This document shows positions 46,105 to 55,179 of a stretch of DNA of 64,000 nucleotides, in pieces (the first letter of the stretch is position 1; each line of letters starts with the position of its first letter). Source of the stretch: Rhizobium leguminosarum (GTDB lineage Bacteria > Pseudomonadota > Alphaproteobacteria > Rhizobiales > Rhizobiaceae); NCBI RefSeq assembly GCF_001679785.1, contig NZ_CP016287.1, positions 1,054,001 to 1,118,000 on the forward strand, read 5' to 3'. The notes beneath the pieces are model-generated. The model was given only the letters and a program-made list of their open reading frames with translations. It ran no database searches and had not been told where the DNA came from. Position numbers and translations under genes: made by a program.

Positions 46105-48141
46105 TCTGCCAGAACGGCGCTTGCGAAAATCGACCTTAAATCCACGTCCGAGACTGTCCCGGAATTAGCGGAATCGCTGTCCCGTATTTACTGAAATCGC
46201 TGTCCGCGAATTACCGGAATCGCTGTCCCGAAATTAGTGAAACACGCAGCACTGCCGCTTCCTGTCTCGTCAGCATTCCTCGCTGCCGCAGCCGATCATA
46301 TCGTGATTGCAGCTTATATTCGTGGATGAGATAGGCGACTTTGAGAGGTGTAAAGCGGGCATCATGGCAGCCGCGACGTGCTGTTCCACCTGGGCGATGA
46401 CCCTGCTCGTTCAGGATCTCGGCGATCTCTGGATAAATGTAATCATCGAGAAGCTTATCGATCAGTTCAACGATATTGGGCTTTGTCTTGATCTGCTGAG
46501 CGGAGGACTGTGGGTTCATGGTGGTGAGCGTCTGGATTTTGCCACCCTTGAAGCGAACGTGAAGCTTGGTGGTTCCTTCCGCCGGCAGCTTTAAGAGCGT
46601 GACGTCCTCGATGATGTGGGCCAGCAGTCGCTTGCGTTCGCGACTTGGGGTATCTGGATCTTTCCAGAGTTCGTTGAAGTCGGCCGTCATCGCGACCAAC
46701 CGCTCGTGGACAGCTTTATCGAGAATGAATTGATCGTGCTCTCGGCCACGTTCGCGTTCTTCGCGAGCATTGGCCAGTATGCGTAGCTTCTCGTTCCATT
46801 CACCTTCGAGCGTGTCGGCGACGAGGCGGTTATTGGGATCGACCAGCATGAAGCGGCGCTGGGCGAGATCGGCTTCCGTTTGGGCGCGTTCGATCGCGCG
46901 ACAGCGCAGCCGGTCTGCTTCTTCATGGCGAGCTTGGATCTCCTTGCGGACGTCGAGTGCCAGTTCGACGGCCGCTGGCGTCATCTGCTCGGCAATCAGC
47001 ATGCCGATGGCTTCATCGACGGGTGGCCCGGCAATCGACTGACACATGGGCTCCCCACGATAGATATGGTCACGATTACAAATGTACCAGGCTTCCTGCC
47101 GGCCACGCCGGGCCGCATAGCGAACCCTAAGATGGTTGCCGCATTGCCCACACACTGCCCGGCCTTGCAGTAGCGCCGGGCCCTCCCTTGGGATTGACGC
47201 TCGTGCCGCTTCAAATCCACGGCCGTTCGCCTTGAGAATCTTCAGGTTCTCCTGGTGTCGCTCCCAACTGATATAACCGGGGTGGGCATCGGGCATGCAG
47301 GCCGGCCAGTCATCAATGTCGCGCGCACGCAAAGTCTTCTTGCCGTCGATGGTACGTCGAAACTGTCGTCGGCCATAGGTATAGGCGCCAGCGTAGCGCG
47401 GATTGTTCAGGACACGCATCGCCGTCGACGCGGTCAGCGGCCGAAACAGCGTGTCGCCGTTGTGTAGGCGCGACGGAAACAATAGGCCTTCATTGCGAAA
47501 GACCTTGACGGTCTGGGAGGCGGACTCGAGGCGAGAGAACATCTCAAAGAAATGAATGATCGTTTCTCTGACTTGCATGTCTGGATCAAGCGTCACATGA
47601 CCGAAATGGTCATAGACCAGCCCGGTCGGCAGCAGGCAACGAAACTCGCCGCGCCGCACCTTATTGAGAATGCCGCCGCGTAGCCGGGCCTTGATCACAT
47701 GCAGTTCGGCCTCACTCATCGTTCCCTTAAGGCCGAGCAGGAGCCGGTCGTTGAAACTTGCCGGATCATAGACGCCGTCTTCGTCCAGGATCAGTGTATC
47801 GGCAAGGGCGCAAATCTCTAGCAATCGCTGCCAGTCGGCATTGTTACGCGCGAGACGAGAGACCTCCAGGCCCATGACGATCCCGGCATGCCCCATGCCG
47901 ACGTCGCTGACCAGGCGCTGGAACCCTTCACGCCAGGCGGCCGATGCACCGGACTCTCCTTGATCGTTGTCGATGACGATAATCTGCTCGTCGCGCCATC
48001 CGAGGGCGACAGCACGCCCCCGAAGCGCATATTGCCGCCTGGCGCTCTCGACGTTCTCAACGACTTGCCGCATGGAAGACTGGCGGATGTACAGATAGGC
48101 GCCGCGTTCGAGGTGATGAGGCTGGACTTTGAGATGTACAT

Positions 48142-48450
48142 TCATCGTGATCTCCGATCGTTGATGCTCATGGCGATTGTCGCAAGGACGTGAACGACGG
48201 TGCTGTGTCCGCGGTGCAGCGGCCAAGCAATTGACGACGGGTAATTCTGCTCTCGCGGGGTGATTGCTGTTGAGGCTAACGCCTGAGCCCATCCCCACAT
48301 GCCCCGGCGCAAAAAGAGCAGCAGGCCGCTACGGGCCATGAGCGGCAACGCTGCGCCGAGAGCAGCCTTGCGCAATACCTCGTACTGGGACGCGATGGTT
48401 GACGGCTGGATCGGGCATGCCGCCGTCGCGGCAATGTCTACCTGCCGCTT
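48142..48450 (-). CDS. Small protein coupled to serine recombinase 1
   Basis: An open frame reading ASQYEVLRKAALGAALPLMA and GLLLFLRRGMWGWAQALAST ends with a TGA that overlaps the recombinase ATG (ATGA at 48142-48145). It is reached from the upstream helix-turn-helix gene through a run of eight A residues (about 48454-48461), so it is either started internally or made by frameshifting. Similar short proteins sit just before recombinases in such elements. Confidence 0.55.
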   Translation of the reverse strand, partial: KRQVDIAATAACPIQPSTIASQYEVLRKAALGAALPLMARSGLLLFLRRGMWGWAQALASTAITPREQNYPSSIAWPLHRGHSTVVHVLATIAMSINDRRSR

Positions 48451-48902
48451 TTTTTTAGAACCCGCTCGATCGATCTGGGATGAAGCTCGATATCGAGTTC
48501 CTGGCGGAGCAGCTTGGCAAGTTCCCGGGCGCGGACGGGTTCGCCTGGGGCGAGATGCGCCTGCAGAAATGCCACGACCTTGTCGTCGATCTTGTGGGGA
48601 CCGCGGGGCCCCGGCTTCGTCGGCACCAGTCCGGCAATGCCGGCCATATTGAAGTTCACCTTGGCCTGGTAGTAGGTCGGCCTGGAAACGCCGTACTCGT
48701 CGGAGGCCTCCGTCACCGACAGTTTGTCGATGGAGACGCGACGCAGCATCTCGTATTTGACCTGCACGGCGTCGTGTGGATCGAAGAACTCGCTGCCCCG
48801 AAACTTTGGATCGCGCACCTTCTCGGGGGTTGGGTTGAACGTGCCCTCTTCGATGAGGACATCCGTCTTTGTGCGCTTGCTGTCGTACTTCGCAGACATC
48901 AA
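48438..48902 (-). CDS. Helix-turn-helix protein of recombinase element 1
   Basis: 154 aa. KYEMLRRVSIDKLSVTEASD and YGVSRPTYYQAKVNFNMAGI form a transposase-like helix-turn-helix, and a second, winged part follows (VVAFLQAHLAPGEPVRAREL, ELDIELHPRSIERVLKK). Role unknown. Helix-turn-helix genes of this kind accompany serine-recombinase clusters in rhizobia. 48903-49078 holds no gene. Confidence 0.7.
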   Translation of the reverse strand: MMSAKYDSKRTKTDVLIEEGTFNPTPEKVRDPKFRGSEFFDPHDAVQVKYEMLRRVSIDKLSVTEASDEYGVSRPTYYQAKVNFNMAGIAGLVPTKPGPRGPHKIDDKVVAFLQAHLAPGEPVRARELAKLLRQELDIELHPRSIERVLKKSGR

Positions 48903-49078
48903 TGGCTCCGAGGGCGTGAAGCGACATTATCGTAAGTTTAATTATGACGCAATTTACCGCCTCGTCAAGGCAATCTCTATGGCTTATCACCGGCATTCCG
49001 TCATATATACAAGCGTAAATCCTCATGAATATCACCCTCTGCGGCATAATCTGTTTTACAGAAGCGGCATATTTATCT

Positions 49079-49312
49079 TTACATCCTGGCGCGTCGTCGC
49101 GTGCCCGACTTGCTTGAAAGGCGCTCCACCAGGGCGGTCAATTCCATTAAGTCGGCGACACGCAAGAGCGATCGTCCATTGCTCATGGCAACTTCAGGAT
49201 CCGGGCTCACAAGATCAGTCCATTGCGGGGGAACCGACCAAACGGTGGCATCCTCGGTCTGCAGCAAAAGGCGTTCACCATGCCGATTGTAGCGCTTGCC
49301 GACACACGGCAA
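49079..49312 (-). CDS. DUF5372-like small protein, element 1
   Basis: 77 aa (GKRYNRHGERLLLQTEDATV, WSVPPQWTDLVSPDPEV, SLLRVADLMELTALVERL). The pattern of a short beta-rich part followed by an L-x-x-L-x-x-L helix is like the small proteins that open the other two recombinase elements here. Its start is about 90 bp from the element edge. Function unknown. Confidence 0.5.
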   Translation of the reverse strand: MPCVGKRYNRHGERLLLQTEDATVWSVPPQWTDLVSPDPEVAMSNGRSLLRVADLMELTALVERLSSKSGTRRRARM

Positions 49313-49549
49313 CTGCCGTGGGAATAGAGGATGAAACGGATGCGTGACCCGTACTAACTGCGTATCTGCGTTGGTAGAGGCTGCATTCCTGTGTGAGGTA
49401 CAAGAAGCTGGAGCGCGGATACTTTCCCTGGCCGACGGCGAAAGAGGGCGTGGCGCACCTGACGCAGGCGCAGCTTTCGATGCTCGTCGACGGCCTACAG
49501 AAATATCCCTGCTTGTGAGTCTGACGAATCATCACCGGACAAGATCGAG

Positions 49550-49879
49550 GTGCTGGATCCGAGCCATCCGTTATTTGGACGCTCCTTTAATGTAATCCGT
49601 GAGGTGGGACGTAGAGGCGGCAACTTCGCGCCTTCGTATGAGGTTGAACATCGTGGTGGATCGACCTTGCTGATACCCGTGTCAGCGACACAGGGATATG
49701 TCGAAGCCACGAATCAGATTAAACTTAGCGTTGAGGCAGTTCGGGATCTTATCGCGGTGGCGGAAACTCTCGAAGGTCATGATGATCGAACCGAAGAACC
49801 TGTGGGCGACGTTATCACCCGCGTTGCGGCGTCAGATTCTCGACGACGTCGCCGCAGTTCTGGCGGAGGTATGTCATGA
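49550..49879 (+). CDS. DUF5372-like small protein, element 2
   Basis: 109 aa, GTG start (MLDPSHPLFGRSFNVIREVG). The opening DPSHPLFGRSF and the GGSTLLIPVSATQ strand are typical of DUF5372 proteins found next to recombinases. The C-terminal arginine-rich tail (SRRRRRSS) overlaps the next two ORFs. The stop overlaps the recombinase start (ATGA, 49876-49879), so they are probably co-translated. Confidence 0.7.
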   Translation: MLDPSHPLFGRSFNVIREVGRRGGNFAPSYEVEHRGGSTLLIPVSATQGYVEATNQIKLSVEAVRDLIAVAETLEGHDDRTEEPVGDVITRVAASDSRRRRRSSGGGMS

Positions 49880-50012
49880 AGTCCGAACTGGTCAAGCCCA
49901 CCCATCTGGCACGCAGAGCGGTTGTTTACGTCCGTCAGTCGACACCGCATCAAGTCATAAGCAATCAAGAGAGCCTACGGCTACAGTACGCGCTCCGCGA
50001 GCGCGCTCGTGA
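49779..50012 (+). CDS. Small overlapping ORF, element 2
   Basis: 77 codons: MMIEPKNLWATLSPALRRQI and LDDVAAVLAEVCHEV resemble the short amphipathic proteins often seen before such recombinases (W-x-x-L-x-x-x-x-R-R-x-I-L). It overlaps both neighbours, so expression is unproven and the last third is doubtful. Confidence 0.4.
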   Translation: MMIEPKNLWATLSPALRRQILDDVAAVLAEVCHEVRTGQAHPSGTQSGCLRPSVDTASSHKQSREPTATVRAPRARS

Positions 50013-51963
50013 ACTTGGCTGGCATGAAGCCGATATTGACGTTATCGATGCCGATCTCGGCATCAGTGGGGCCTCTACGACCGGCAGGAACGGCTTTAAG
50101 GAACTCGTCGGACGGGTTGGTCTGAGTGAGATCGGTTTGATCCTGTCGATCGACGTGACCCGACTTGCTCGCAACTGTTCGGATTGGTATCCGCTGCTTG
50201 ATATCTGCGGCCTGCGCGGCTGCCTCATTGCCGATCGCGATGGCGTCTATGATCCCGGCAGCGCCAATGGTCGTTTGCTTCTCGGTCTGAAGGGAACCAT
50301 CTCAGAGCTTGAGCTGCATACAATCCGGAGCCGTTTGACCGCAGGTCTGCTTGCCAAGGCTGAGCGCGGCGAGCTTGCCCTCATGCTGCCGGTTGGTTTG
50401 GTGCGCGATGCGAGCGGGGTGGTCGTAAAAGATCCTGATCTAGGTGTTCAGGAACGGCTGGAGCTTGTGTTCCGGACATTCCTGAAGTTCCGGACCGTCG
50501 CCAAGGTCATGCGCGTCCTAAATGATCGGGACCTTCCCCTGCCGCGCCGCGACCGGTTTGGCGAACTACGCTGGGCGCGAGCAACGGTCTCGGCGGTGGC
50601 CCGGATCTTGAAGAATCCCGCCTACGCCGGTGCCTTCGTTTATGGACGGACCCGCTTTCGCGCCGCCGGGCGTGACGGCGGTTCAGAGGCGAAAACACCC
50701 AAGGATATTAAAGACTGGCGGATCATCGTGAAGGATCGCTACCCCCACTACATCGACTGGTCAACCTATGAGAAGATCCGCGATATTGTGCGAGACAACA
50801 GAGCCGAATACATGCGTGCCAAAACCAGGGGAGCTCCCCGTGATGGCGAATTGCTGTTGCACGGCATCGCCTGGTGCGGGCGATGTGGCTACAAGATGTA
50901 CGTCCGCTATAAAGGTGGCGGAGAGTATGCTTGCAACCACCTGCATTCCCACTCTGGCCTGCCGGACTGCCAGCGTGTCCGTGCGGCTCAGATCGATGCA
51001 GCTGTGGCGGACGCTTTCCTGGCCGCGTTGGCGCCTGGGGAGCTTGACGCGCTAGCGCGGGCTCGGCAGGCACAACAGCAGGTCAACAAGGCCTTGCGCG
51101 CTGGCGCTGAACGGGAGCTTGAGCGCAAGCGCTACGCCGCGGCGCTGGCAGAACGCCAGTTCAATCGCGTTGACCCTGATAATCGTCTGGTCGCCTCCGA
51201 ACTCGAGCGTCGATGGGAAGCAGCGTTGAGCGAACTTCGCGCTGCTGAAGATGCCGTTGCCCAACGAGCATCGACTGAACCCGCCAAGCGCACTGGGTTT
51301 AGCAAAGACCTCAACAACAAGGTCGTTGCGTTATTCGATAGCCTTCCCCAAATCTGGGCCAACGATGCGACGACCGACGCTCATCGCAAGGCACTATTGC
51401 GGTGCCTTGTCGAAAAAGTCGTCCTTGACCGCGGTGAGCGCGACGTTGCTTTGGCGAGGATCGTGTGGCGTGGCGGCGCCGTGACTGATCTCCACGTCAA
51501 AATGAAAGTCAATTCCGTCGCCAAGCTCACGCGCGGTGAAGAACTGCGCGCGCGTCTGCTGGAGCTCGCTCTGACGGGCGTGCCCGACGATCAAATCGCT
51601 GAAATACTGACGCGCGAAGGACACCATTCACCCAATTGCGAGGACAAGGTTTTGCCGATCACAGTGCAACGCCTCCGCCTTGCAGCGGGCATCAAGGCAA
51701 AGGCGCAGCGCAACAGATGGACACACGAACCTACTTTGCTCAGCGCCGTACAACTGGCCGCCAGGCTCGATATTCCTGTCAATTGGATTTACGTCCAAAT
51801 CAGGCGGAAGCGCCTGCTCATCGACCAGCAGTCAACCGGAGCATATTTGTTCCAAAATTCCCCAGCGGTCGTCAACGCGGTTCGCGACCTTCGTAACCGC
51901 ACCATTAATCACCTCGATCTGAGAATCATTCAGCCTCACCAGGAGGGGCATCAACATGCGTAG
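49876..51963 (+). CDS. Large serine recombinase, element 2
   Basis: 695 aa, intact. Catalytic S22 in VVYVRQST, resolvase core with LSIDVTRLARNCSDWYPLLD, GLKGTISELELHTIRSRL at the core helix, recombinase domain (ILKNPAYAGAFVYGRTRF, YPHYIDWSTYEKI), zinc ribbon CGRCGYKM...CNHL...C, coiled coil and a C-terminal helix-turn-helix-like region (LLSAVQLAARLDIPVNWIYV). It should catalyse strand exchange at dinucleotide cores. The GG repeats at the element edges are the likely crossover sites. Confidence 0.93.
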   Translation: MKSELVKPTHLARRAVVYVRQSTPHQVISNQESLRLQYALRERARELGWHEADIDVIDADLGISGASTTGRNGFKELVGRVGLSEIGLILSIDVTRLARNCSDWYPLLDICGLRGCLIADRDGVYDPGSANGRLLLGLKGTISELELHTIRSRLTAGLLAKAERGELALMLPVGLVRDASGVVVKDPDLGVQERLELVFRTFLKFRTVAKVMRVLNDRDLPLPRRDRFGELRWARATVSAVARILKNPAYAGAFVYGRTRFRAAGRDGGSEAKTPKDIKDWRIIVKDRYPHYIDWSTYEKIRDIVRDNRAEYMRAKTRGAPRDGELLLHGIAWCGRCGYKMYVRYKGGGEYACNHLHSHSGLPDCQRVRAAQIDAAVADAFLAALAPGELDALARARQAQQQVNKALRAGAERELERKRYAAALAERQFNRVDPDNRLVASELERRWEAALSELRAAEDAVAQRASTEPAKRTGFSKDLNNKVVALFDSLPQIWANDATTDAHRKALLRCLVEKVVLDRGERDVALARIVWRGGAVTDLHVKMKVNSVAKLTRGEELRARLLELALTGVPDDQIAEILTREGHHSPNCEDKVLPITVQRLRLAAGIKAKAQRNRWTHEPTLLSAVQLAARLDIPVNWIYVQIRRKRLLIDQQSTGAYLFQNSPAVVNAVRDLRNRTINHLDLRIIQPHQEGHQHA

Positions 51964-53194
51964 TCGAGTGAGGGGATCGATTGGCGACACCCGTCGTGGA
52001 CTTCCGCTCCCGGTCGAACGGGATAAAAGCTATATTTTGCAGGGGCATCGGGGGTATATTGCTGGTGTGCTAGGGGCAAATCGGCTAGATTTGCGGGTAT
52101 GGAAACAGCGCCGCTAGACAGTCAGGATGAGCTAACTGCTTTGCGCGCACTCGTCGCAGAACAGGCGGCGAAACTTGAGGAGCAAGAAGCCGAGGTCATC
52201 AAGCGCGACTCCATAATCGGGCTGTTGCGGGCACAACTGGAATTGCTCCGACACCGGCAGCATGGCGCGTCTTCGGAAAAGATCGACCGGAAGATAGAGC
52301 AATTCGAACTGATGCTGGAGGAGATTGAGGCCTGCCGTGCCGAGGCTGAAATGCGCTCCGGGAAAACTCCTCTGCCGGAGTTGGACGACGCGCCGGACAA
52401 GCCGAAGCGCAAACCATTGCCCGATGGTCTTCCCACCGAAGAACTGGTCTATGCGGCCCCCTGCAATTGCCCGACCTGTGGTGGCACGTCGTTCCTGAAG
52501 GCCGCCGACAGGGTGGTCCAGGTGTTGGAGCACGTGCCGGCGTCGGTCAAGATTGTCCGCCATGTCGAAAAGCGCATGATCTGCAGGGAGTGCGATACGA
52601 CGGTGGCGGGCGAGATGCCAACCCTGCCGATCGAGCGCGGCAAACCCGGACCGGGACTGCTCGCCCATATCATGATCGCCAAATTCGACGATCACATCCC
52701 GCTCTACCGCCTGTCCGAGATGTACGATCGGTTGGGGATAGACATCTCCCGATCCGTAATGGCTGACTGGGTCGGCCGCGTATCGGGTCTGCTTGCGCCG
52801 CTCGTCTTTGCTATCAGGGCCCATATCGCCGCGCTTGACCGAATACATACGGACGATACCCCCGTCGATGTTCTCGACCCCGGACGGGGCAAGACAAAAA
52901 CCGGCAGGGTCTGGGTCTACGTCTTCGACGGCAGTGGCTATCAAGCCGCCACTCCCGGTGCCATCGCTTATTACTATAGCCCTGACCGCAAGGGCATGCA
53001 TCCGGCTGACCACCTCGCAAACTTCAGCGGCGTGATGCATGCCGATGGCTATGGGGGTTACAAGAAGCTCTACGGCAACCAGATCGTCGAGGCCGCCTGC
53101 ATGGCGCATTATCAAGAGCATGGCTTTATCTGGGGTAGGACGATTTCGATGAGCTTGATCGGCCGAAAAAGGCTGAGTTCATCTCGGGATAAAA

Positions 53195-54211
53195 TCAGAG
53201 GGACTGGAGGAAGGAAAGCAGATCCTGCTTTGGCTTCCAGGGCTTGGTTTGACTGGGTTCGATGCCTGCATGCTCCCAAAAGTTCTGGAGCGCGTCGCGT
53301 TTCATCTTCAGGTTCGTCGAAATATACCGGTTCGTGGTCACGATGCTTGCATGACCAAGATAATCGCGGATCACGGTCACGTCAGTCCCCGACTGTAATA
53401 GCGCAGCAGCACAACTGTGGCGAAAAACATGTGGCGTAATGTGGTGACGGGCCAGCCTGGGTCGATCCTGGGCGATTGCTGCGGCATGCTTGGCGAGAAT
53501 ATACGCGACGCCATCGCGGGTCAGCGGCTGATCGTGGCGGTTCATGAAAACATGCTGCTGGCCCGGGGCGTCCGACAGGTTTTGCAGGCGGCGCAACGCG
53601 TCGGCCGTCTCGCGCCACATCGGAACGAGCCGCTCCTTGCGGCCCTTACCGCGCAATCGAGCCTGACGCGGCGGCGTGAGTTGAAGATCATGCCACTGCA
53701 GACCGATCGCTTCGCTCACCCTGGCGCCGCAGTTATAGAGGAAAAGCAGAAGCGTATAATCACGCCAGCCAGCACGGGTCCGGCGGTCCGGGTGAGCGAT
53801 GATGGCCCGCACGTCGGTCGCTTCTAGGTAGGTCGCGGGCTTCTGCCTCGCCCGCTTCGACGGCAGCGCCAGCACCTGCGTGTAGCGGAGTGCATTGTCG
53901 AGATCATTGCGCAAGAGGTGTTTGAAGAAGCTGCGAAGCGCGGCACGACGGCAGTTGCGCGTGGCGGTGGAGTTGGATCTTCCTCTCTCGAGATGATCGA
54001 GGAAGGCGGCGATGGTGTCAGCGTCGAGATCCTCCAGCACAAGCGCGGCAACCTCGCGGCCGCGGCACTGAGCAACGAACTGAAACAGCAGCTTGAGTGT
54101 GTCGCGATAGGCGCGCGTCGTATGCGGGCTCGCGCCACGCTGGCGCGGCAGATAGTTGGTGAAGAACGACTGCACGAGAGCGAATAGCATCTGGGATCCG
54201 ATCTTGCTCAT
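53195..54211 (-). CDS. Tyrosine recombinase RitC-type
   Basis: 338 aa from ATG 54211, overlapping the preceding gene's stop by ATGA. Core-binding domain (RQRGASPHTTRAYRDTLKLL, LDADTIAAFLDHLERGRSNS), catalytic R in CGARVSEAIGLQW, HVFRHSCAA (H-x-x-R), GHASIVTTNRY with the nucleophile tyrosine. The C-terminal LLSFLQSL ending is usual for this class. Confidence 0.93.
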   Translation of the reverse strand: MSKIGSQMLFALVQSFFTNYLPRQRGASPHTTRAYRDTLKLLFQFVAQCRGREVAALVLEDLDADTIAAFLDHLERGRSNSTATRNCRRAALRSFFKHLLRNDLDNALRYTQVLALPSKRARQKPATYLEATDVRAIIAHPDRRTRAGWRDYTLLLFLYNCGARVSEAIGLQWHDLQLTPPRQARLRGKGRKERLVPMWRETADALRRLQNLSDAPGQQHVFMNRHDQPLTRDGVAYILAKHAAAIAQDRPRLARHHITPHVFRHSCAAALLQSGTDVTVIRDYLGHASIVTTNRYISTNLKMKRDALQNFWEHAGIEPSQTKPWKPKQDLLSFLQSL

Positions 54212-55179
54212 CGCGGCTGTCGCGCGCGTCGCACATGCTGTTCGAAGCGTGTGCTCGCCAGTTCCAGCAGTTGCGGTGTCGCCTTCAGATATACTTCGGT
54301 GCCAATGACGTTCTGGTGGCCGAGATAGGCCGAAAGCCAAGGGAGCTTGGCGTGAACGTCCGCCCCTTCGTCTGCCCAAGCCGTGAGTCGATGAACAGCG
54401 AAGGCATGCCGAAACTCATATGGTCGCGCTCCAACACGCCCCTGCGCGGGCTTGATATCGAGGCGGCGTAGGAGCTTTCGGATGGCATTGGATGCCGCCT
54501 TGGTATGGAGTGCCGCACCGTTGCGGCGAACGAACAGCGCCTCGGAATCCACATGAGCACGATCGAGAAGCAACTTGCGTCGATCGTCGACATAGAGCCG
54601 GAGCTCTGCGACAAGATCGTCGCGCATCGGGACGATCCGCGTGCGCCGCTTGCTATTGCGGATCAGCAAGGTTCCGCGATCAAGATCGACATCGTCCATG
54701 TTGAGGCGCACAGCCTCGCCGAGTCTGAGGCCGGTGCAATAAAGCACGAGGATCAGCCTGCGTAGCATCGACGCCCATATGAAGCGGCCTTGGTGCATTG
54801 ACGCGGCGGCGAGAATGCGGCGGATCTCTTCGCGGCTGAAAATGTAAGGAAAGAAGGTCGACTCCTTCACCGGCGCAAAAGCGTGCTCGGGCACATAGCC
54901 GGTGGGGTCACGACGACGGCGATGCAGGCAAAGCTGGCGAATGACGCCGAACTCATTGCCGAGCGTGACGGCCTTGCGGTCGGGCAAACGCCCACACCAG
55001 CGGCTGATCGCATCAGCCAGCGGAATATCGTCATCACCGGCCCACTGCTCTCCGACGAAGCGAAGGAATCGCTCGATCTCGAACGCACCGCGTCGATAGG
55101 GATGGCCCATGGCGCGCTTGAACGCCAGGAAGCTCTCCGCGTCGGACTTCAGCTCGGACAAGGTCACGACGGTCATCAT
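54208..55179 (-). CDS. Tyrosine recombinase RitB-type
   Basis: 323 aa, start overlapping the end of RitA (ATGA 55176-55179). Catalytic R in CTGLRLGEAVRLNMDDV, YEFRHAFAVH (H replaced in the first box position by Y-E-F-R-H, common in this class), LGHQNVIGTEVYL with the nucleophile tyrosine. N-terminal part shorter than in RitA/RitC. Confidence 0.92.
   Translation of the reverse strand: MMTVVTLSELKSDAESFLAFKRAMGHPYRRGAFEIERFLRFVGEQWAGDDDIPLADAISRWCGRLPDRKAVTLGNEFGVIRQLCLHRRRRDPTGYVPEHAFAPVKESTFFPYIFSREEIRRILAAASMHQGRFIWASMLRRLILVLYCTGLRLGEAVRLNMDDVDLDRGTLLIRNSKRRTRIVPMRDDLVAELRLYVDDRRKLLLDRAHVDSEALFVRRNGAALHTKAASNAIRKLLRRLDIKPAQGRVGARPYEFRHAFAVHRLTAWADEGADVHAKLPWLSAYLGHQNVIGTEVYLKATPQLLELASTRFEQHVRRARQPR

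Larger units (their letters stand above)
43621..46249 (-). mobile_element. IS21-family element
   Basis: 2629 bp with ends CTGCGTATTTC (43621) and CTGCGTGTTTC (inverted, 46249), several GGGACAG-type terminal repeats on both sides, and an exact 5-bp target duplication CACTG (43616-43620, 46250-46254). Carries istA and istB. Confidence 0.95.
43394..48145 (-). pseudogene. Large serine recombinase, split by IS21
   Basis: From ATG 48145: catalytic serine S23 in YLYIRQSS, resolvase core (GLEVSRLARNNADWQRLLEICAL, YDPASFNDRLLLGLKG), recombinase domain, zinc ribbon CGQCGNHL...C, coiled coil, then MLTRQEAAV at 46255. The IS21 and its CAGTG duplication follow. The tail HLNISEQTVARWAKYGLIAR to the stop at 43394 is a helix-turn-helix with a second small motif (LPQKQCSRWNQLQDR). 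Removing the IS21 restores EAAVHLNISEQT. About 706 codons in all. It would mediate site-specific integration or excision of the element. Confidence 0.9.
43384..49403 (-). mobile_element. Serine-recombinase element 1 (in IS66 tnpB)
   Basis: Bounded by the repeated TACAA in tnpB. Holds, on the minus strand, a DUF5372-like gene (49312-49079), a helix-turn-helix gene (48902-48438), a small coupled ORF (to 48142) and a large serine recombinase (from 48145) whose stop at 43394 is 10 bp from the element edge. The recombinase is cut by an IS21 (43621-46249). Without the IS21 the element is about 3.4 kb. Confidence 0.75.
49494..51974 (+). mobile_element. Serine-recombinase element 2 (in IS66 tnpB)
   Basis: 2481 bp inserted at a GG in the codon for the glycine of SMLVDG-IDWR. 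Contains a DUF5372-like gene, a small overlapping ORF and an intact large serine recombinase whose stop (51963) is 11 bp from the edge. The smallest and cleanest of the three elements. Confidence 0.8.
43178..52026 (+). pseudogene. IS66 TnpB, in three pieces
   Basis: Piece 1 (43178-43383): MIGPSGNVRVYLACGVTDMR to DRIKLLWWDGQGFCLFY. Piece 2 (49404-49493): KLERGYFPWPTAKEGVAHLT to SMLVDG. Piece 3 (51975-52026): IDWRHPSWTSAPGRTG and stop. The joins fall within codons and keep the frame: TACAA is shared at the first join (43379-43383 and 49399-49403) and GG at the second (49492-49493 and 51973-51974). The intact protein would be about 115 aa. Confidence 0.9.

Noticed and set aside
44503..46194. A 563-codon open frame on the plus strand
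   Set aside because: It is antisense to istA/istB of the IS21 element, whose motifs and target duplication are unambiguous; the plus-strand protein has no recognisable features.
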